Shown: positions 42,303 to 51,714 of the stretch, in pieces | How positions within the stretch are numbered: position 1 is the first letter of the stretch | Layout of the letters: each line of letters begins with the position of its first letter | Source: Bradyrhizobium glycinis | GTDB lineage: Bacteria; Pseudomonadota; Alphaproteobacteria; Rhizobiales; Xanthobacteraceae | NCBI RefSeq assembly: GCF_016031655.1 | Contig: NZ_JACCHQ010000011.1 | Coordinates: 62,001 to 126,000, forward strand | Direction of reading: 5' to 3' | DNA length: 64,000 bases | The notes under the pieces: model-generated | The model's database searches: none | What the model was told of the DNA's origin: nothing | The model's input: only the letters and a program-made list of their open reading frames with translations | Made by a program: the position numbers and the translations under genes

Positions 42303-43811
42303 ATGACAACCTGGCCCATTCTTTCGGTCACGACGTTCCTGCCGCTGGTCGGCGCGCTGATCGTCTATCTCAGCCGCGGCGATGATGAGGCGGCCAAGCG
42401 CAATTCGCGCTGGATCGCGCTCTGGACCACGCTGATCACCTTCGCGGTGTCGGTGATCCTGGTCATGCGCTTCGATCCCGGCAATCCCGACTTCCAGTTC
42501 GTCGAGAAGGCGAACTGGCTCGCCACCGGCATCACCTACCACATGGGCGTCGACGGCATCTCGCTGCCGCTCGTGATCCTCACCACCGCCGTGATGCCGT
42601 TCTGCATCATCGCGAGCTGGAAGGCGATCACGAGCCGCGTCCGCGAATACATGATGGCGTTCCTGATCCTGGAAACGCTGATGGTCGGCACCTTCTCGGC
42701 GCTCGATCTCGTGCTGTTCTACCTGTTCTTCGAGGGCGGCCTGATCCCGATGTTCCTGATCATCGGCGTCTGGGGCGGTCCGCGCCGGGTCTATGCCTCG
42801 TTCAAGTTCTTCCTCTACACGCTGCTCGGCTCGGTGCTGATGCTGCTCGCCATCATGGCGCTGTACTGGAACGGCGGCACCACTGATATCCCAACCCTGA
42901 TGCACACCGCTGTGCCGCGGTCGTTGCAGACCTGGGCGTGGCTCGCCTTCTTCGCCTCCTTTGCGGTGAAGATGCCGATGTGGCCGGTGCACACCTGGCT
43001 CCCCGACGCGCACGTTGAGGCGCCGACCGCGGGCTCTGTGGTCCTCGCCGCGATCCTCCTGAAGATGGGCGGCTATGGCTTCCTGCGCTTCTCGCTGCCG
43101 ATGTTCCCGCTGGCCTCGCACGATTTCGCGCCACTGATCTTCACGCTTTCGGCGATCGCCATCATCTACACCTCGCTGGTCGCCCTGATGCAGGAGGACA
43201 TGAAGAAGCTGATCGCGTACTCCTCGGTCGCGCATATGGGCTTCGTCACCATGGGCATCTTCGCCGGCACCATGCAGGGTGTCGCCGGCGGCATGTTCCA
43301 GATGATCTCGCACGGCATCGTCTCCGGCGCGCTGTTCCTCTGCGTCGGCATCGTCTACGACCGCCTGCACACCCGCGAGATCGCGGCCTATGGCGGCCTC
43401 GTCAATCGGATGCCGCTCTATGCGATGACCTTCATGGTGTTCACCATGGCCAATGTCGGCCTGCCCGGCACGAGCGGCTTCGTCGGCGAGTTCATGACGC
43501 TGCTCGGCACCTTCAAGGTCTCGATCCCGACCGCGTTCTTCGCCAGCTTCGGCGTGATCCTCTCGGCCGCCTATGCGCTGTGGCTCTACCGCAAGGTCGT
43601 GTTCGGGGCGTTGGTCAAGCCGTCGCTGGCGAGCATGAAGGATCTCACCTTCCGGGAGTGCCTGACGCTGTTTCCCATGATCGCGCTGACGATCCTGTTC
43701 GGCGTCTGGCCGAAGCCGGTGCTCGACATGTCGGCCGCCTCGGTCCAGCAACTCGTCAACAATTACAACACCGCCGTGACGGCCGTGAAGGCCGCCGCAC
43801 TGCTCCAGTGA
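42303..43811 (+). CDS. nuoM: NADH-quinone oxidoreductase subunit M
   Basis: The product is 502 residues with about fourteen helices. It is antiporter-like, with the conserved FFEGGLIPMFLIIGVWG and KMPMWPVHTWLPDAHVEAPT. It starts directly after the nuoL stop (TAAATG). It is a proton-pumping subunit of the membrane arm. Confidence 0.97.
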   Translation: MTTWPILSVTTFLPLVGALIVYLSRGDDEAAKRNSRWIALWTTLITFAVSVILVMRFDPGNPDFQFVEKANWLATGITYHMGVDGISLPLVILTTAVMPFCIIASWKAITSRVREYMMAFLILETLMVGTFSALDLVLFYLFFEGGLIPMFLIIGVWGGPRRVYASFKFFLYTLLGSVLMLLAIMALYWNGGTTDIPTLMHTAVPRSLQTWAWLAFFASFAVKMPMWPVHTWLPDAHVEAPTAGSVVLAAILLKMGGYGFLRFSLPMFPLASHDFAPLIFTLSAIAIIYTSLVALMQEDMKKLIAYSSVAHMGFVTMGIFAGTMQGVAGGMFQMISHGIVSGALFLCVGIVYDRLHTREIAAYGGLVNRMPLYAMTFMVFTMANVGLPGTSGFVGEFMTLLGTFKVSIPTAFFASFGVILSAAYALWLYRKVVFGALVKPSLASMKDLTFRECLTLFPMIALTILFGVWPKPVLDMSAASVQQLVNNYNTAVTAVKAAALLQ

Positions 43812-43833
43812 TCGGGCAGGTCAGGATATCGCC

Positions 43834-45270
43834 ATGAGCTTTTCGACTGCAGGTTATCAACTGGCGCCCGTGCTGCCCGAGCTCGTGCTCGCGGTCGGCG
43901 CCATGGCGCTTCTCATGCTCGGGGCCTATCGCGGGCAGGAGACGACCAGGACCGTCACGTCGCTGGCGGTGGTGCTTCTGATCGTAGTCGGCGCGCTCGT
44001 CTACATGCAGCCCGCGGGCAAGCAGGTGACGTTCGGCGGCAGCTTCGTCGTCGACGACTTCGCCCGCTTCATGAAGATCCTTGCGCTGATCGGCTCGGCG
44101 GTGACGCTGATCCTGTCGACCGAGTTCCTGTCCGACCCGTCGCGCCGCATCTTCGAATATGCCATCCTGGTGCTGCTCTCGACCCTCGGCATGATGGTGC
44201 TGATTTCGGCCGGCGACCTGATCTCGCTCTATCTCGGCCTCGAATTGATGTCGCTGGCGCTCTACGTCGTGGCGGCCTCGAACCGCGACAACGCCAAGTC
44301 GACCGAAGCCGGCCTGAAGTATTTCGTGCTCGGCGCACTGTCCTCGGGCATGCTGCTGTACGGGGCATCGCTGGTCTATGGCTTCACCGGCACCGTGAGC
44401 TTCGCCGGCATCGCCGCGGCCGCGACGGTCTCGAATGTCGGCCTCGTGTTCGGCCTCGTCTTCCTGCTCGTCGGCCTCTGCTTCAAGGTTTCGGCCGTGC
44501 CGTTCCACATGTGGACGCCAGACGTTTACGAGGGCGCGCCGACCCCGGTTACCGCCTTCTTCGCCTCGGCGCCGAAGGTCGCCGCGCTCGCCGTCTTCAC
44601 CCGCGTCACGCTGACTGCATTCCCGGGTATCGTCTCGCAATGGCAGCAGATCCTGGTGTTCGTGTCGATCGCCTCGATGGCGCTGGGCTCCTTCGCCGCG
44701 ATCGGCCAGAGCAACATCAAGCGCCTGATGGCCTATTCGTCGATCGGCCACATGGGCTTCGCGCTGGTCGGCCTTGCCTCCGGCACGGTGGAAGGGGCGC
44801 AGGGCGTCCTGATGTACATCGTGATCTATGTCGCGATGACGCTCGGATCGTTCTCCATCATCCTCGCCATGAAGCGCAACGGCCAGGCCGTGGAGCAGAT
44901 CAGCGATTTCGCCGGCCTGTCGCGCACCAATCCGCTGCTCGCCTTCATGTTCGCGATGCTGCTGTTTTCACTCGCCGGCATCCCGCCGCTCGCCGGCTTC
45001 TTCGCCAAATGGTACGTCTTCGTCGCCGCGATCAAGGCGAACCTGTTCACGCTCGCTGTCATCGGCGTCCTGACCAGCGTGGTCGGCGCCTATTATTATC
45101 TCGCCATCGTCAAGACGATGTATTTCGACGAGCCGGCCGGCCGGGTCGATCCGCTGCGCATCGAGGTGCGGACGGTGCTGGCCGTGGCGGGCCTGTTCAA
45201 CCTGCTGTTTGCGCTGTTCGCGGGGCCCGTGGTGAGCGTCGCCTCCGCCGCGGCAAAGTCGCTGTTCTAG
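43834..45270 (+). CDS. nuoN: NADH-quinone oxidoreductase subunit N
   Basis: The product is 478 residues with fourteen helices. The lysine-bearing helices are seen in STEAGLKYFVLGALSSG and KVSAVPFHMWTPDVYEGAPT. It is the third antiporter-like subunit and the last nuo gene. birA starts one base after the stop. Confidence 0.97.
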   Translation: MSFSTAGYQLAPVLPELVLAVGAMALLMLGAYRGQETTRTVTSLAVVLLIVVGALVYMQPAGKQVTFGGSFVVDDFARFMKILALIGSAVTLILSTEFLSDPSRRIFEYAILVLLSTLGMMVLISAGDLISLYLGLELMSLALYVVAASNRDNAKSTEAGLKYFVLGALSSGMLLYGASLVYGFTGTVSFAGIAAAATVSNVGLVFGLVFLLVGLCFKVSAVPFHMWTPDVYEGAPTPVTAFFASAPKVAALAVFTRVTLTAFPGIVSQWQQILVFVSIASMALGSFAAIGQSNIKRLMAYSSIGHMGFALVGLASGTVEGAQGVLMYIVIYVAMTLGSFSIILAMKRNGQAVEQISDFAGLSRTNPLLAFMFAMLLFSLAGIPPLAGFFAKWYVFVAAIKANLFTLAVIGVLTSVVGAYYYLAIVKTMYFDEPAGRVDPLRIEVRTVLAVAGLFNLLFALFAGPVVSVASAAAKSLF

Positions 45271-45271
45271 G

Positions 45272-46078
45272 ATGGCATTCGCGCTCGGTCCTTGCGCATC
45301 GGCCGCGGGCTACAAGCTCGCGGCGTTCGAACGGACCGGCTCGACCAACACCGAGGCGATCGAGCACGCCCGCTCCGGCGAACGTGGCCCGATGTGGTTC
45401 GTGACCTCCGAGCAGACCGCCGGTCGCGGCCGGCGCCAGCGCGCCTGGATCGCGCCGCGCGGCAATCTCGCCGCCAGCATTCTCGAAGTGATGGACGTCG
45501 CCCCCGCCGTCGCCGCCACGCTCGGCTTTGCCGCAGGGCTGGCCGAGGAGGCGGCGCTGGAGAAGGTGAGCGCCGAGGCCGCGCTCCGTCTCGGCGAAGG
45601 CCGGCCCCGCTACGCCCTGAAATGGCCGAATGACGTGCTTGCCGGCGGCAAGAAGTTGGTCGGAATCGGACTTGAGGCCGAGGCCGTCAATGGTGGCCTC
45701 GCCGTCGTGGTCGGCATCGGCACCAACGTGGTTGCCGCGCCCGAGGGCACCCCGACACCCGCGGTGTCGCTTGCGGCGCTCGGCGTCCAGATCAGCGCCG
45801 AGGAGCTGTTCACGGCTCTGTCCGATGCCTGGGTCGAGTTCCGCGGCATCTGGGACAATGGCCGCGGCTTTGCCGAGATCCGCAGGCGCTGGCTGAAGCG
45901 CGCCGCCGGCCTCGGCGAGAAGGTTGCCATCCACACGGGAACCATGACGCTGGAAGGTGTTTTTGACACCATCGACGACGCCGGCTGCCTGATCGTCCGC
46001 ACTGCGGAGGGCCGTCTTGTGCCGGTGGCGGCGGGCGAGGTGTTCTTCGGCCCCGTCGCCTCGGTGGGAGCTGCGTGA
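45272..46078 (+). CDS. birA: biotin-[acetyl-CoA-carboxylase] ligase
   Basis: The product is 268 residues. The biotinoyl-AMP site GRGRRQRAW is at about 51-59 and the second motif KWPNDVL at about 117-123; a small C-terminal domain follows. There is no N-terminal helix-turn-helix, so it is a mono-functional ligase and not a repressor. It loads biotin on carboxylases. It is tightly joined to nuoN and its stop overlaps the RNase J start. Confidence 0.94.
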   Translation: MAFALGPCASAAGYKLAAFERTGSTNTEAIEHARSGERGPMWFVTSEQTAGRGRRQRAWIAPRGNLAASILEVMDVAPAVAATLGFAAGLAEEAALEKVSAEAALRLGEGRPRYALKWPNDVLAGGKKLVGIGLEAEAVNGGLAVVVGIGTNVVAAPEGTPTPAVSLAALGVQISAEELFTALSDAWVEFRGIWDNGRGFAEIRRRWLKRAAGLGEKVAIHTGTMTLEGVFDTIDDAGCLIVRTAEGRLVPVAAGEVFFGPVASVGAA

Positions 46079-47748
46079 TGGCAAGGCCGGACGAATTGGT
46101 GTTTGCGCCGCTCGGCGGGGTCGGCGAGATCGGCATGAACCTGTCGATCTATGGCCTCGGCAACCGCCACCAGCGCGCCTGGCTTGCCGTCGATCTCGGC
46201 GTCTCCTTCGGCGACGAGGAGCATCTGCCGGGCATCGACCTGATCATGCCGGACATCTTCTTCCTGGAGAAGGAACGCAAGAACCTGATGGGTCTCGTGC
46301 TGACGCACGCCCATGAGGACCATTTCGGCGCCATCATCGACCTCTGGCCGAAGCTGAAATGCCCGATCTACGCCACCAGGTTCAGCGCGGCGCTGTTCGA
46401 AGCCAAATGCGCCGCCGAGCGCAACGCGCCAGAGATTCCGGTCACCGTGGTGCCATCGGGCGGCCGTGTCGATATCGGCCCGTTCAACGTCGAATTCATC
46501 CCCGTCGCGCATTCGATTCCGGAAGCGCATGCGCTCGCGATCCACACCGAACCCGGCATCGTGCTGCACACCGGCGACTGGAAGATCGACCCGACCCCGA
46601 CGCTGGGCGCGCCGACAGACGAGAAGCGGCTGCGCGAATTGGGCGAGCAGGGCGTGCTCGCTTTGATCGGCGATTCCACCAACGCCGTGCGCGACGGCCG
46701 TTCGCCTTCCGAGGCCGAGGTCGCCAGGACCATCATCGACCTCGTCAAATCCGCCAAGGGCCGCGTCGCGGTCACGACGTTCGCCTCCAACGTCGCCCGC
46801 GTCAAAGCGGTGGCCGACGCCGCGAAAGCCGCCGACCGCGAGGTCGTCGTGGTCGGCCGGGCCATGGAGCGTGTGGTGCAGGTCGCGCGCGAGACCGGCT
46901 ATCTTGAGGGCGTGCAGAACTTCCGCTCGCCCGAGGTCTACGGCCACCTGCCGCAGGACAAGGTGCTGGCGCTGTGTACGGGAAGCCAGGGCGAGCCGCG
47001 CGCCGCGCTGGCCCGCATCGCCAATGACGACCATCCCGAAATCACGCTCAACCGCGGCGACAGCGTCATCTTCTCCTCGCGCACCATTCCCGGCAACGAG
47101 AAGGCGGTCGGCTCGATCATCAACAATCTGGTGCTGCAGGGCGTCGAGGTCATCACCGACCGCGATGCGCTGGTCCACGTCTCCGGTCATCCCCGCCGCG
47201 ACGAGCTGCGCGATATGATCTCCTGGGTGAAGCCGCAGCTCCTGATCCCGGTCCACGGCGAGGCGCTGCACCTGCACGAGCATGCCAAGCTCGCCCGCGC
47301 CGCCGGCGTGCCGCGCGTGCTGGTCTGCCGCAATGGTGACCTCGTCAAGCTCGGCCCCGGCGATCCCGGCATCGTCGGCGAGGTGCCATCGGGCCGTCTC
47401 TACAAGGACGGCACGATCCTGGAAGACTCCAAGTCCCGTGCCGTCATCGAGCGGCGGCGCATGGCGTTCTCCGGCTGCGCCTTCGTCGCCATCGCCATGA
47501 CCGCCCAGGGGGAGCTGGTCGACGAACCCGAGGTCGATCTGGTCGGCATCCCCGAGAAGAACCGGGCCGGGGAGACCTTCGACGACATCGTCTTCGATGC
47601 CGTGATGTCGACCATCGAAGGTCTGCCGAGGGCGCGACGGCGCGATCCGGACGCTCTGGCCGAGTCGGTGCGACGCGCTGTCCGGGCCGTGATCAACGAA
47701 CATTGGGGCAAAAAGCCCCCCTGTCTGGTACATGTACTGACGGTATAG
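46078..47748 (+). CDS. rnj: ribonuclease J family exo/endoribonuclease
   Basis: The product is 556 residues. The metallo-beta-lactamase zinc motif is THAHEDHFGA at about 77-86, with later ligands in VAHSIPEAHA and TGDWKIDP. The beta-CASP part has STNAVRDGRSPSE and VHVSGHPRRDE, and PVHGEALHLHEHAKLA is the last ligand loop. It matures and degrades RNA from the 5' end. ATG 46078 overlaps the birA stop; a GTG one codon earlier also exists. Confidence 0.94.
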   Translation: MARPDELVFAPLGGVGEIGMNLSIYGLGNRHQRAWLAVDLGVSFGDEEHLPGIDLIMPDIFFLEKERKNLMGLVLTHAHEDHFGAIIDLWPKLKCPIYATRFSAALFEAKCAAERNAPEIPVTVVPSGGRVDIGPFNVEFIPVAHSIPEAHALAIHTEPGIVLHTGDWKIDPTPTLGAPTDEKRLRELGEQGVLALIGDSTNAVRDGRSPSEAEVARTIIDLVKSAKGRVAVTTFASNVARVKAVADAAKAADREVVVVGRAMERVVQVARETGYLEGVQNFRSPEVYGHLPQDKVLALCTGSQGEPRAALARIANDDHPEITLNRGDSVIFSSRTIPGNEKAVGSIINNLVLQGVEVITDRDALVHVSGHPRRDELRDMISWVKPQLLIPVHGEALHLHEHAKLARAAGVPRVLVCRNGDLVKLGPGDPGIVGEVPSGRLYKDGTILEDSKSRAVIERRRMAFSGCAFVAIAMTAQGELVDEPEVDLVGIPEKNRAGETFDDIVFDAVMSTIEGLPRARRRDPDALAESVRRAVRAVINEHWGKKPPCLVHVLTV

Positions 47749-47758
47749 GGAGGGGAAT

Positions 47759-48163
47759 ATGCTGGGCCGGCTCAACCATGTCGCGATCGCGACCAAGGAC
47801 GCGGTCAAGGCCGCGAAGATCTACGGTGCGGCGTTCGGCGCCCCGATCTCGGAGGCCGTGCCGCTGCCGGACCACGGCGTCACCACCGTGTTCGCGACCC
47901 TGCCAAACACCAAGATCGAGTTCATCGAGCCGCTCGGCGAGGACTCTCCGATCGCGAAGTTCATCGAGCGCAATCCCGACGGCGGCATCCACCATGTCTG
48001 CTACGAGGTCGTCGATATCATCGCCTCGCGCGACACGCTGGTGAAGGAGGGCGCCAGGGTGCTCGGCGACGGCGTGCCGAAGATCGGCGCCCACGGCAAG
48101 CCGGTGCTGTTCCTGCACCCCAAGGATTTTTCCGGCGCCCTGGTCGAGATCGAGCAGGCGTAA
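47759..48163 (+). CDS. mce: methylmalonyl-CoA epimerase
   Basis: The product is 134 residues, one VOC-fold protein with two beta-alpha-beta-beta-beta units. Metal ligands are the His in LNHVAIA, the His in GGIHHVCYEV and the Glu in ALVEIEQA near the end. It interconverts the two methylmalonyl-CoA isomers in propionyl-CoA breakdown. It follows the RNase J gene by 10 bases. Confidence 0.94.
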   Translation: MLGRLNHVAIATKDAVKAAKIYGAAFGAPISEAVPLPDHGVTTVFATLPNTKIEFIEPLGEDSPIAKFIERNPDGGIHHVCYEVVDIIASRDTLVKEGARVLGDGVPKIGAHGKPVLFLHPKDFSGALVEIEQA

Positions 48164-48172
48164 GGCCGCGTC

Positions 48173-48448
48173 ATGGCCATCCAGATCTCCACCGCGCTTG
48201 CGATCTACTTCGTCATCTGGTGGGTCGCCCTGTTCCTGACGCTGCCGTTCGGCGTGCGCAGCCAGCACGAGGATGGCGTCGGCGCCCCCGGCACCGACCC
48301 CGGCGCGCCGATCCTGACGCGGATGGGCCGCAAGCTGATCTGGACCACGATCATCTCGGCCGTGATCTACGGCCTCGGCATCGCGGCCTATCGTGCCGGC
48401 TATCTCTCGATCGAGCGCCTGTCGAAATTGATGGGAATGCCGTTTTAG
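48173..48448 (+). CDS. DUF1467 family membrane protein
   Basis: The product is 91 residues with two helices. The N-terminal WWVALFLTLPFGVRSQHE and the second helix WTTIISAVIYGLGIAAYRAGYL match DUF1467 as I remember it. It is regularly found beside mce in alphaproteobacteria. Function unknown. It ends the nuo-birA-rnj-mce run. Confidence 0.88.
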   Translation: MAIQISTALAIYFVIWWVALFLTLPFGVRSQHEDGVGAPGTDPGAPILTRMGRKLIWTTIISAVIYGLGIAAYRAGYLSIERLSKLMGMPF

Positions 48449-48592
48449 TTTCATCTCTCCCTTCGGCTACACGCTGGTGGCGGACAGCGTCTATTGTGAT
48501 TACGATCCGGTCAAAAGAACGGCTGGGATCGGCTCGAGCTTCCTGGAGCGGGAGTAACGATCCGGCCATGCCAAGCATGGGATGGGATCGTC

Positions 48593-49873
48593 ATGGGGCA
48601 GGGGGATTACCAGATTCTGCATGAGGCCGACTTGCGGGCCTATCTCGCCGGCCTGCCGGACCTGAAGGGGCTGCTTGGCGGCGAGCCGGCCGCGTGGGCG
48701 ATCACCGAAGTCGGCGACGGCAACCTCAACCTCGTCTTCATCGTCAAGGGCGCGCGCGGCGGCATCGCTGTGAAGCAGGCGCTGCCTTACGTTCGCCTCG
48801 TCGGCGAGAGCTGGCCCTTGCCGTTATCGCGCGCCCATTACGAATATCTCGCGCTGATGCGGCAGGCCCAGCTCGCGCCGGGCCTCGTGCCGGCCGTGCT
48901 GCACCACAACGTGGCCCTGGCGCTGATCGTGATGGAGCTGCTCGAGCCCCACATCATCATGCGCAAGGGGCTGGTCGCGGCAACGCGCTATCCGCGTTTC
49001 GTGGACGACATCACGACCTTCATGGCGCGGACGCTGTTCTTCACCTCCGACCTCGCGCTATCAGCGGCCGAGAAGAAGGAAGCCATCGCCGCCTTCGCCG
49101 GCAACCACGCGCTGTGCAAGATCACCGAGGATTTGATCTTCACCGATCCCTACCGCATCGCCGAGCAGAACCGCTGGACCGCACCCTATCTCGACGGCCT
49201 CGCCGCGAGCTTGCGCGAGGATTTGGAGCTGCACGTTGCGGTCTCCCGGCTGAAGCTGAAATTCATGGCGAGCCCGGAAGCGCTGATCCATGGCGACCTC
49301 CACACCGGCTCCATCATGGTCACGAACAGCCAGACCCGGGTGATCGACCCGGAATTCGCATTCTACGGTCCGATGGGCTTTGACGTCGGTGCCGTGCTGG
49401 CCAATCTCCTGATGGCCTATTTCGCCTCCGCCGGCCACGAGCGCGCGCCGGGCGAACGGGCGGCATTCGAGGCCTGGGTGCTGGAGACGGTCGAGCAGGT
49501 CTGGACCGAGTTCGCCCGAAAATTCCTCGATCTCTGGCGCGCCGGCGCGGCCGGTGACGCCTATCCGCCCTCGCTCTTTCCCGGCGAGAAGGGGGCGGCG
49601 CGGCTGGAGGCCGAGCGGCAGGCCTACATGCAGCGCCTGTTCACTGATGCGGTCGGGTTCGCCGCCGCAAAAATCATCCGCCGCATCTTCGGTCTTGCCC
49701 ATAACATCGACTTCGAGCTGATCGAGGATGCAAAGAAACGCGCGATCAGCGAGGCCCGTGCCGTGCGGCTGGCGCGCGTGATGATGGTGGAGCCGGGGGC
49801 ATTTCCCGTGATCACCGACGTCACGGCCGCCGCGCGAAACCTGCGCGATTGGGTGCCGGAATTGTCCGGCTGA
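48593..49873 (+). CDS. mtnK: 5-methylthioribose kinase
   Basis: The product is 426 residues, normal for MtnK. It phosphorylates 5-methylthioribose in the methionine salvage pathway. The kinase motifs are EVGDGNLNLVFIV near the N-terminus, the catalytic loop HGDLHTGSIMV, and the metal site IDPEFAFYGPMGFDVG. The usual partner mtnA (isomerase) is not next to it here. ATG 48593 was chosen by homology and follows a GGGATGGGAT stretch. Confidence 0.92.
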   Translation: MGQGDYQILHEADLRAYLAGLPDLKGLLGGEPAAWAITEVGDGNLNLVFIVKGARGGIAVKQALPYVRLVGESWPLPLSRAHYEYLALMRQAQLAPGLVPAVLHHNVALALIVMELLEPHIIMRKGLVAATRYPRFVDDITTFMARTLFFTSDLALSAAEKKEAIAAFAGNHALCKITEDLIFTDPYRIAEQNRWTAPYLDGLAASLREDLELHVAVSRLKLKFMASPEALIHGDLHTGSIMVTNSQTRVIDPEFAFYGPMGFDVGAVLANLLMAYFASAGHERAPGERAAFEAWVLETVEQVWTEFARKFLDLWRAGAAGDAYPPSLFPGEKGAARLEAERQAYMQRLFTDAVGFAAAKIIRRIFGLAHNIDFELIEDAKKRAISEARAVRLARVMMVEPGAFPVITDVTAAARNLRDWVPELSG

Positions 49874-50070
49874 GAGGGCTTCGCTCGCGCGCGCTCCACG
49901 GTGCTTCTGGGGCCCCCGTCGGCATGCCCGCCCGATGACGCACCGCGTCAATGCCCCGCCGAAGGACTGCCTCAGGAACCGGCATCGCCTGCCGTCAAAA
50001 CGAAGCTTGCCTTCGGCCGCCGACGAGTGATCAAATCTGGTTTCGGAATACGCCTGCGTCGGGGGGACAT

Positions 50071-51660
50071 ATGATGTTCAAGACCATCGCGATCGTTGCC
50101 GGTTTGGGACTGGCGCTCAGCGCCACGGCGGAGGCGCAGACGCCGCGCAAGGGCGGAACCATCCGCATGACGGCGCCCTACGGCTCGAGCTTCACCAGCC
50201 TCGACATTCACACCACGCAGCGAGCCCAGGACGAGATCTACGCCAAGGCCTTGCACCGTTCGCTCTACATCTGGAATTCGGCGGAAGGGAAACCAGTGCT
50301 GGAGCTTGCCAAGGAGGACGTGGTTTCGGGCGGAGGCCTCGTTCACACCTTCAAGCTGCGCGATGATGCCTATTTCCACAGCGGCCGCAAGATGACCGCC
50401 GACGACGTCATCTGGTCCTACAACCGCATCATGGACGGCAGCAAAGCCTATCCCGGCGCGCGGTACGTCCGTGTGATCGAGGGCGCGGCCGCAGTGGAGA
50501 AGGGCCAGGCCAAGGAGATCTCCGGCCTGAAGAAGATCGACGACTTCACCATCGAGATGAAGCTGACCGAGAAGGTCGATCCGGGCTTCTACTTCTTCAC
50601 CGCTCTGACCTCGATCTATCCCGCCGACGAGGCCGCCAAGGAGAGCTTCATCCAGAAGCCGATCGGTCTCGGGCCCTTCAAGTTCGTCGAGCACGTGCCG
50701 GGATCGCGCATCGTCCTGGAGCGCTGGGACCGCTTCTACAAGCCCGGCAAGCCCTATGCCGACAAGATCGTCGTGTCGGTCATGGGCGAGGCTGCGGCGC
50801 GCGACGTCGCCTTCCGCAACAAGGAGATCGACACCTCGGTGCTGGGACCTGCGCAATACGTCGCCTACCAGTCCGACGCCGAACTCAAGGGTACCATCGT
50901 CGAGGTTGCCGAGGTGTTCACCCGCTATATGGGGATGAATCCCGCGTTCAAGCCGTTCTCCGACAAGCGCGTGAGGCAGGCGATCAATTACGCCATCGAC
51001 ACCGACTTGATCATCAACAAGCTGGTCAAGGGCAAGGCCTACCGCGCCACCAGCTGGCTGCCGCTGACCGCGCCGGGTTACGACAAGACGATGAAGCCTT
51101 ATCCCTACGATCCCGCCAAGGCCAAGCAGCTGCTCACCGAGGCCGGCTACGCATCCGGTTTCGAATTCGAATGGACCACCAGCCAGAATGAGAGCTGGGG
51201 CCTGCCGATCGTATCGGCCGTCATCCCGATGCTGGACAAGGTCGGCATCAAGGCCAAGGTCAAGCAGGTCGAGACCGCGGTGCTGGCGGAGGTGGTTCGC
51301 ACCGGCGATTACCAGGCCTTCATCTATTCCCAGGCAAGCGGCCCGGATCCCCAGGCCGCGCTGAAATGCTTCCATTCGGCGACGCCGCAGTCGGCCTGCA
51401 ACTACACGACCTTCAAGAATGCCGAGTTCGACAAGATCATCGATGAGGCCGGGCAGGCCGACGACATGGCCAAGCGCATCCAGCTGCTGCAGAAGGCCAA
51501 TGCGCTGCTCTACGAGGAGGCACCGGTCTGGTTCTTCAACTACAACAAGGCGGTCATGGCGGTGCAGCCGTGGCTGAAGGGCATTCAGCTGAACGCGACG
51601 GAGCTGACCCACCAGAACGTCGAGGATCTCTGGGTCGACGAGACCTCGCCCGCGAAGTGA
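50071..51660 (+). CDS. dppA: dipeptide/oligopeptide ABC transporter substrate-binding protein
   Basis: The product is 529 residues. The signal peptide (MMFKTIAIVAGLGLAL...) ends at AEAQ. It is a family-5 solute-binding protein with KGGTIRMTAPYGSSF and the later LRDDAYFHSGRKMTADDV. It binds peptides or similar solutes in the periplasm. ATG 50071 follows a GGGGGG site. A hairpin lies between it and dppB, a usual device to make more binding protein than permease. Confidence 0.92.
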   Translation: MMFKTIAIVAGLGLALSATAEAQTPRKGGTIRMTAPYGSSFTSLDIHTTQRAQDEIYAKALHRSLYIWNSAEGKPVLELAKEDVVSGGGLVHTFKLRDDAYFHSGRKMTADDVIWSYNRIMDGSKAYPGARYVRVIEGAAAVEKGQAKEISGLKKIDDFTIEMKLTEKVDPGFYFFTALTSIYPADEAAKESFIQKPIGLGPFKFVEHVPGSRIVLERWDRFYKPGKPYADKIVVSVMGEAAARDVAFRNKEIDTSVLGPAQYVAYQSDAELKGTIVEVAEVFTRYMGMNPAFKPFSDKRVRQAINYAIDTDLIINKLVKGKAYRATSWLPLTAPGYDKTMKPYPYDPAKAKQLLTEAGYASGFEFEWTTSQNESWGLPIVSAVIPMLDKVGIKAKVKQVETAVLAEVVRTGDYQAFIYSQASGPDPQAALKCFHSATPQSACNYTTFKNAEFDKIIDEAGQADDMAKRIQLLQKANALLYEEAPVWFFNYNKAVMAVQPWLKGIQLNATELTHQNVEDLWVDETSPAK

Positions 51661-51666
51661 CACGCG

Positions 51667-51701
51667 CGCTCCCTCCAGCGCGACGGGCGAGGGAGGGAGC
51701 G
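51667..51701 (+). other. intercistronic hairpin between dppA and dppB
   Basis: cgctccctc and gagggagcg pair perfectly (9 bp) around a 17-nt loop just after the dppA stop. Without a T run it is more likely an mRNA-stabilising or partial-termination structure. Confidence 0.6.
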
Positions 51702-51714
51702 GGGAAAAGTTGAG

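Noticed and set aside
48449..48592. SAM riboswitch before mtnK
   Set aside because: No recognisable SAM-II or other SAM aptamer core or pseudoknot could be found by eye.
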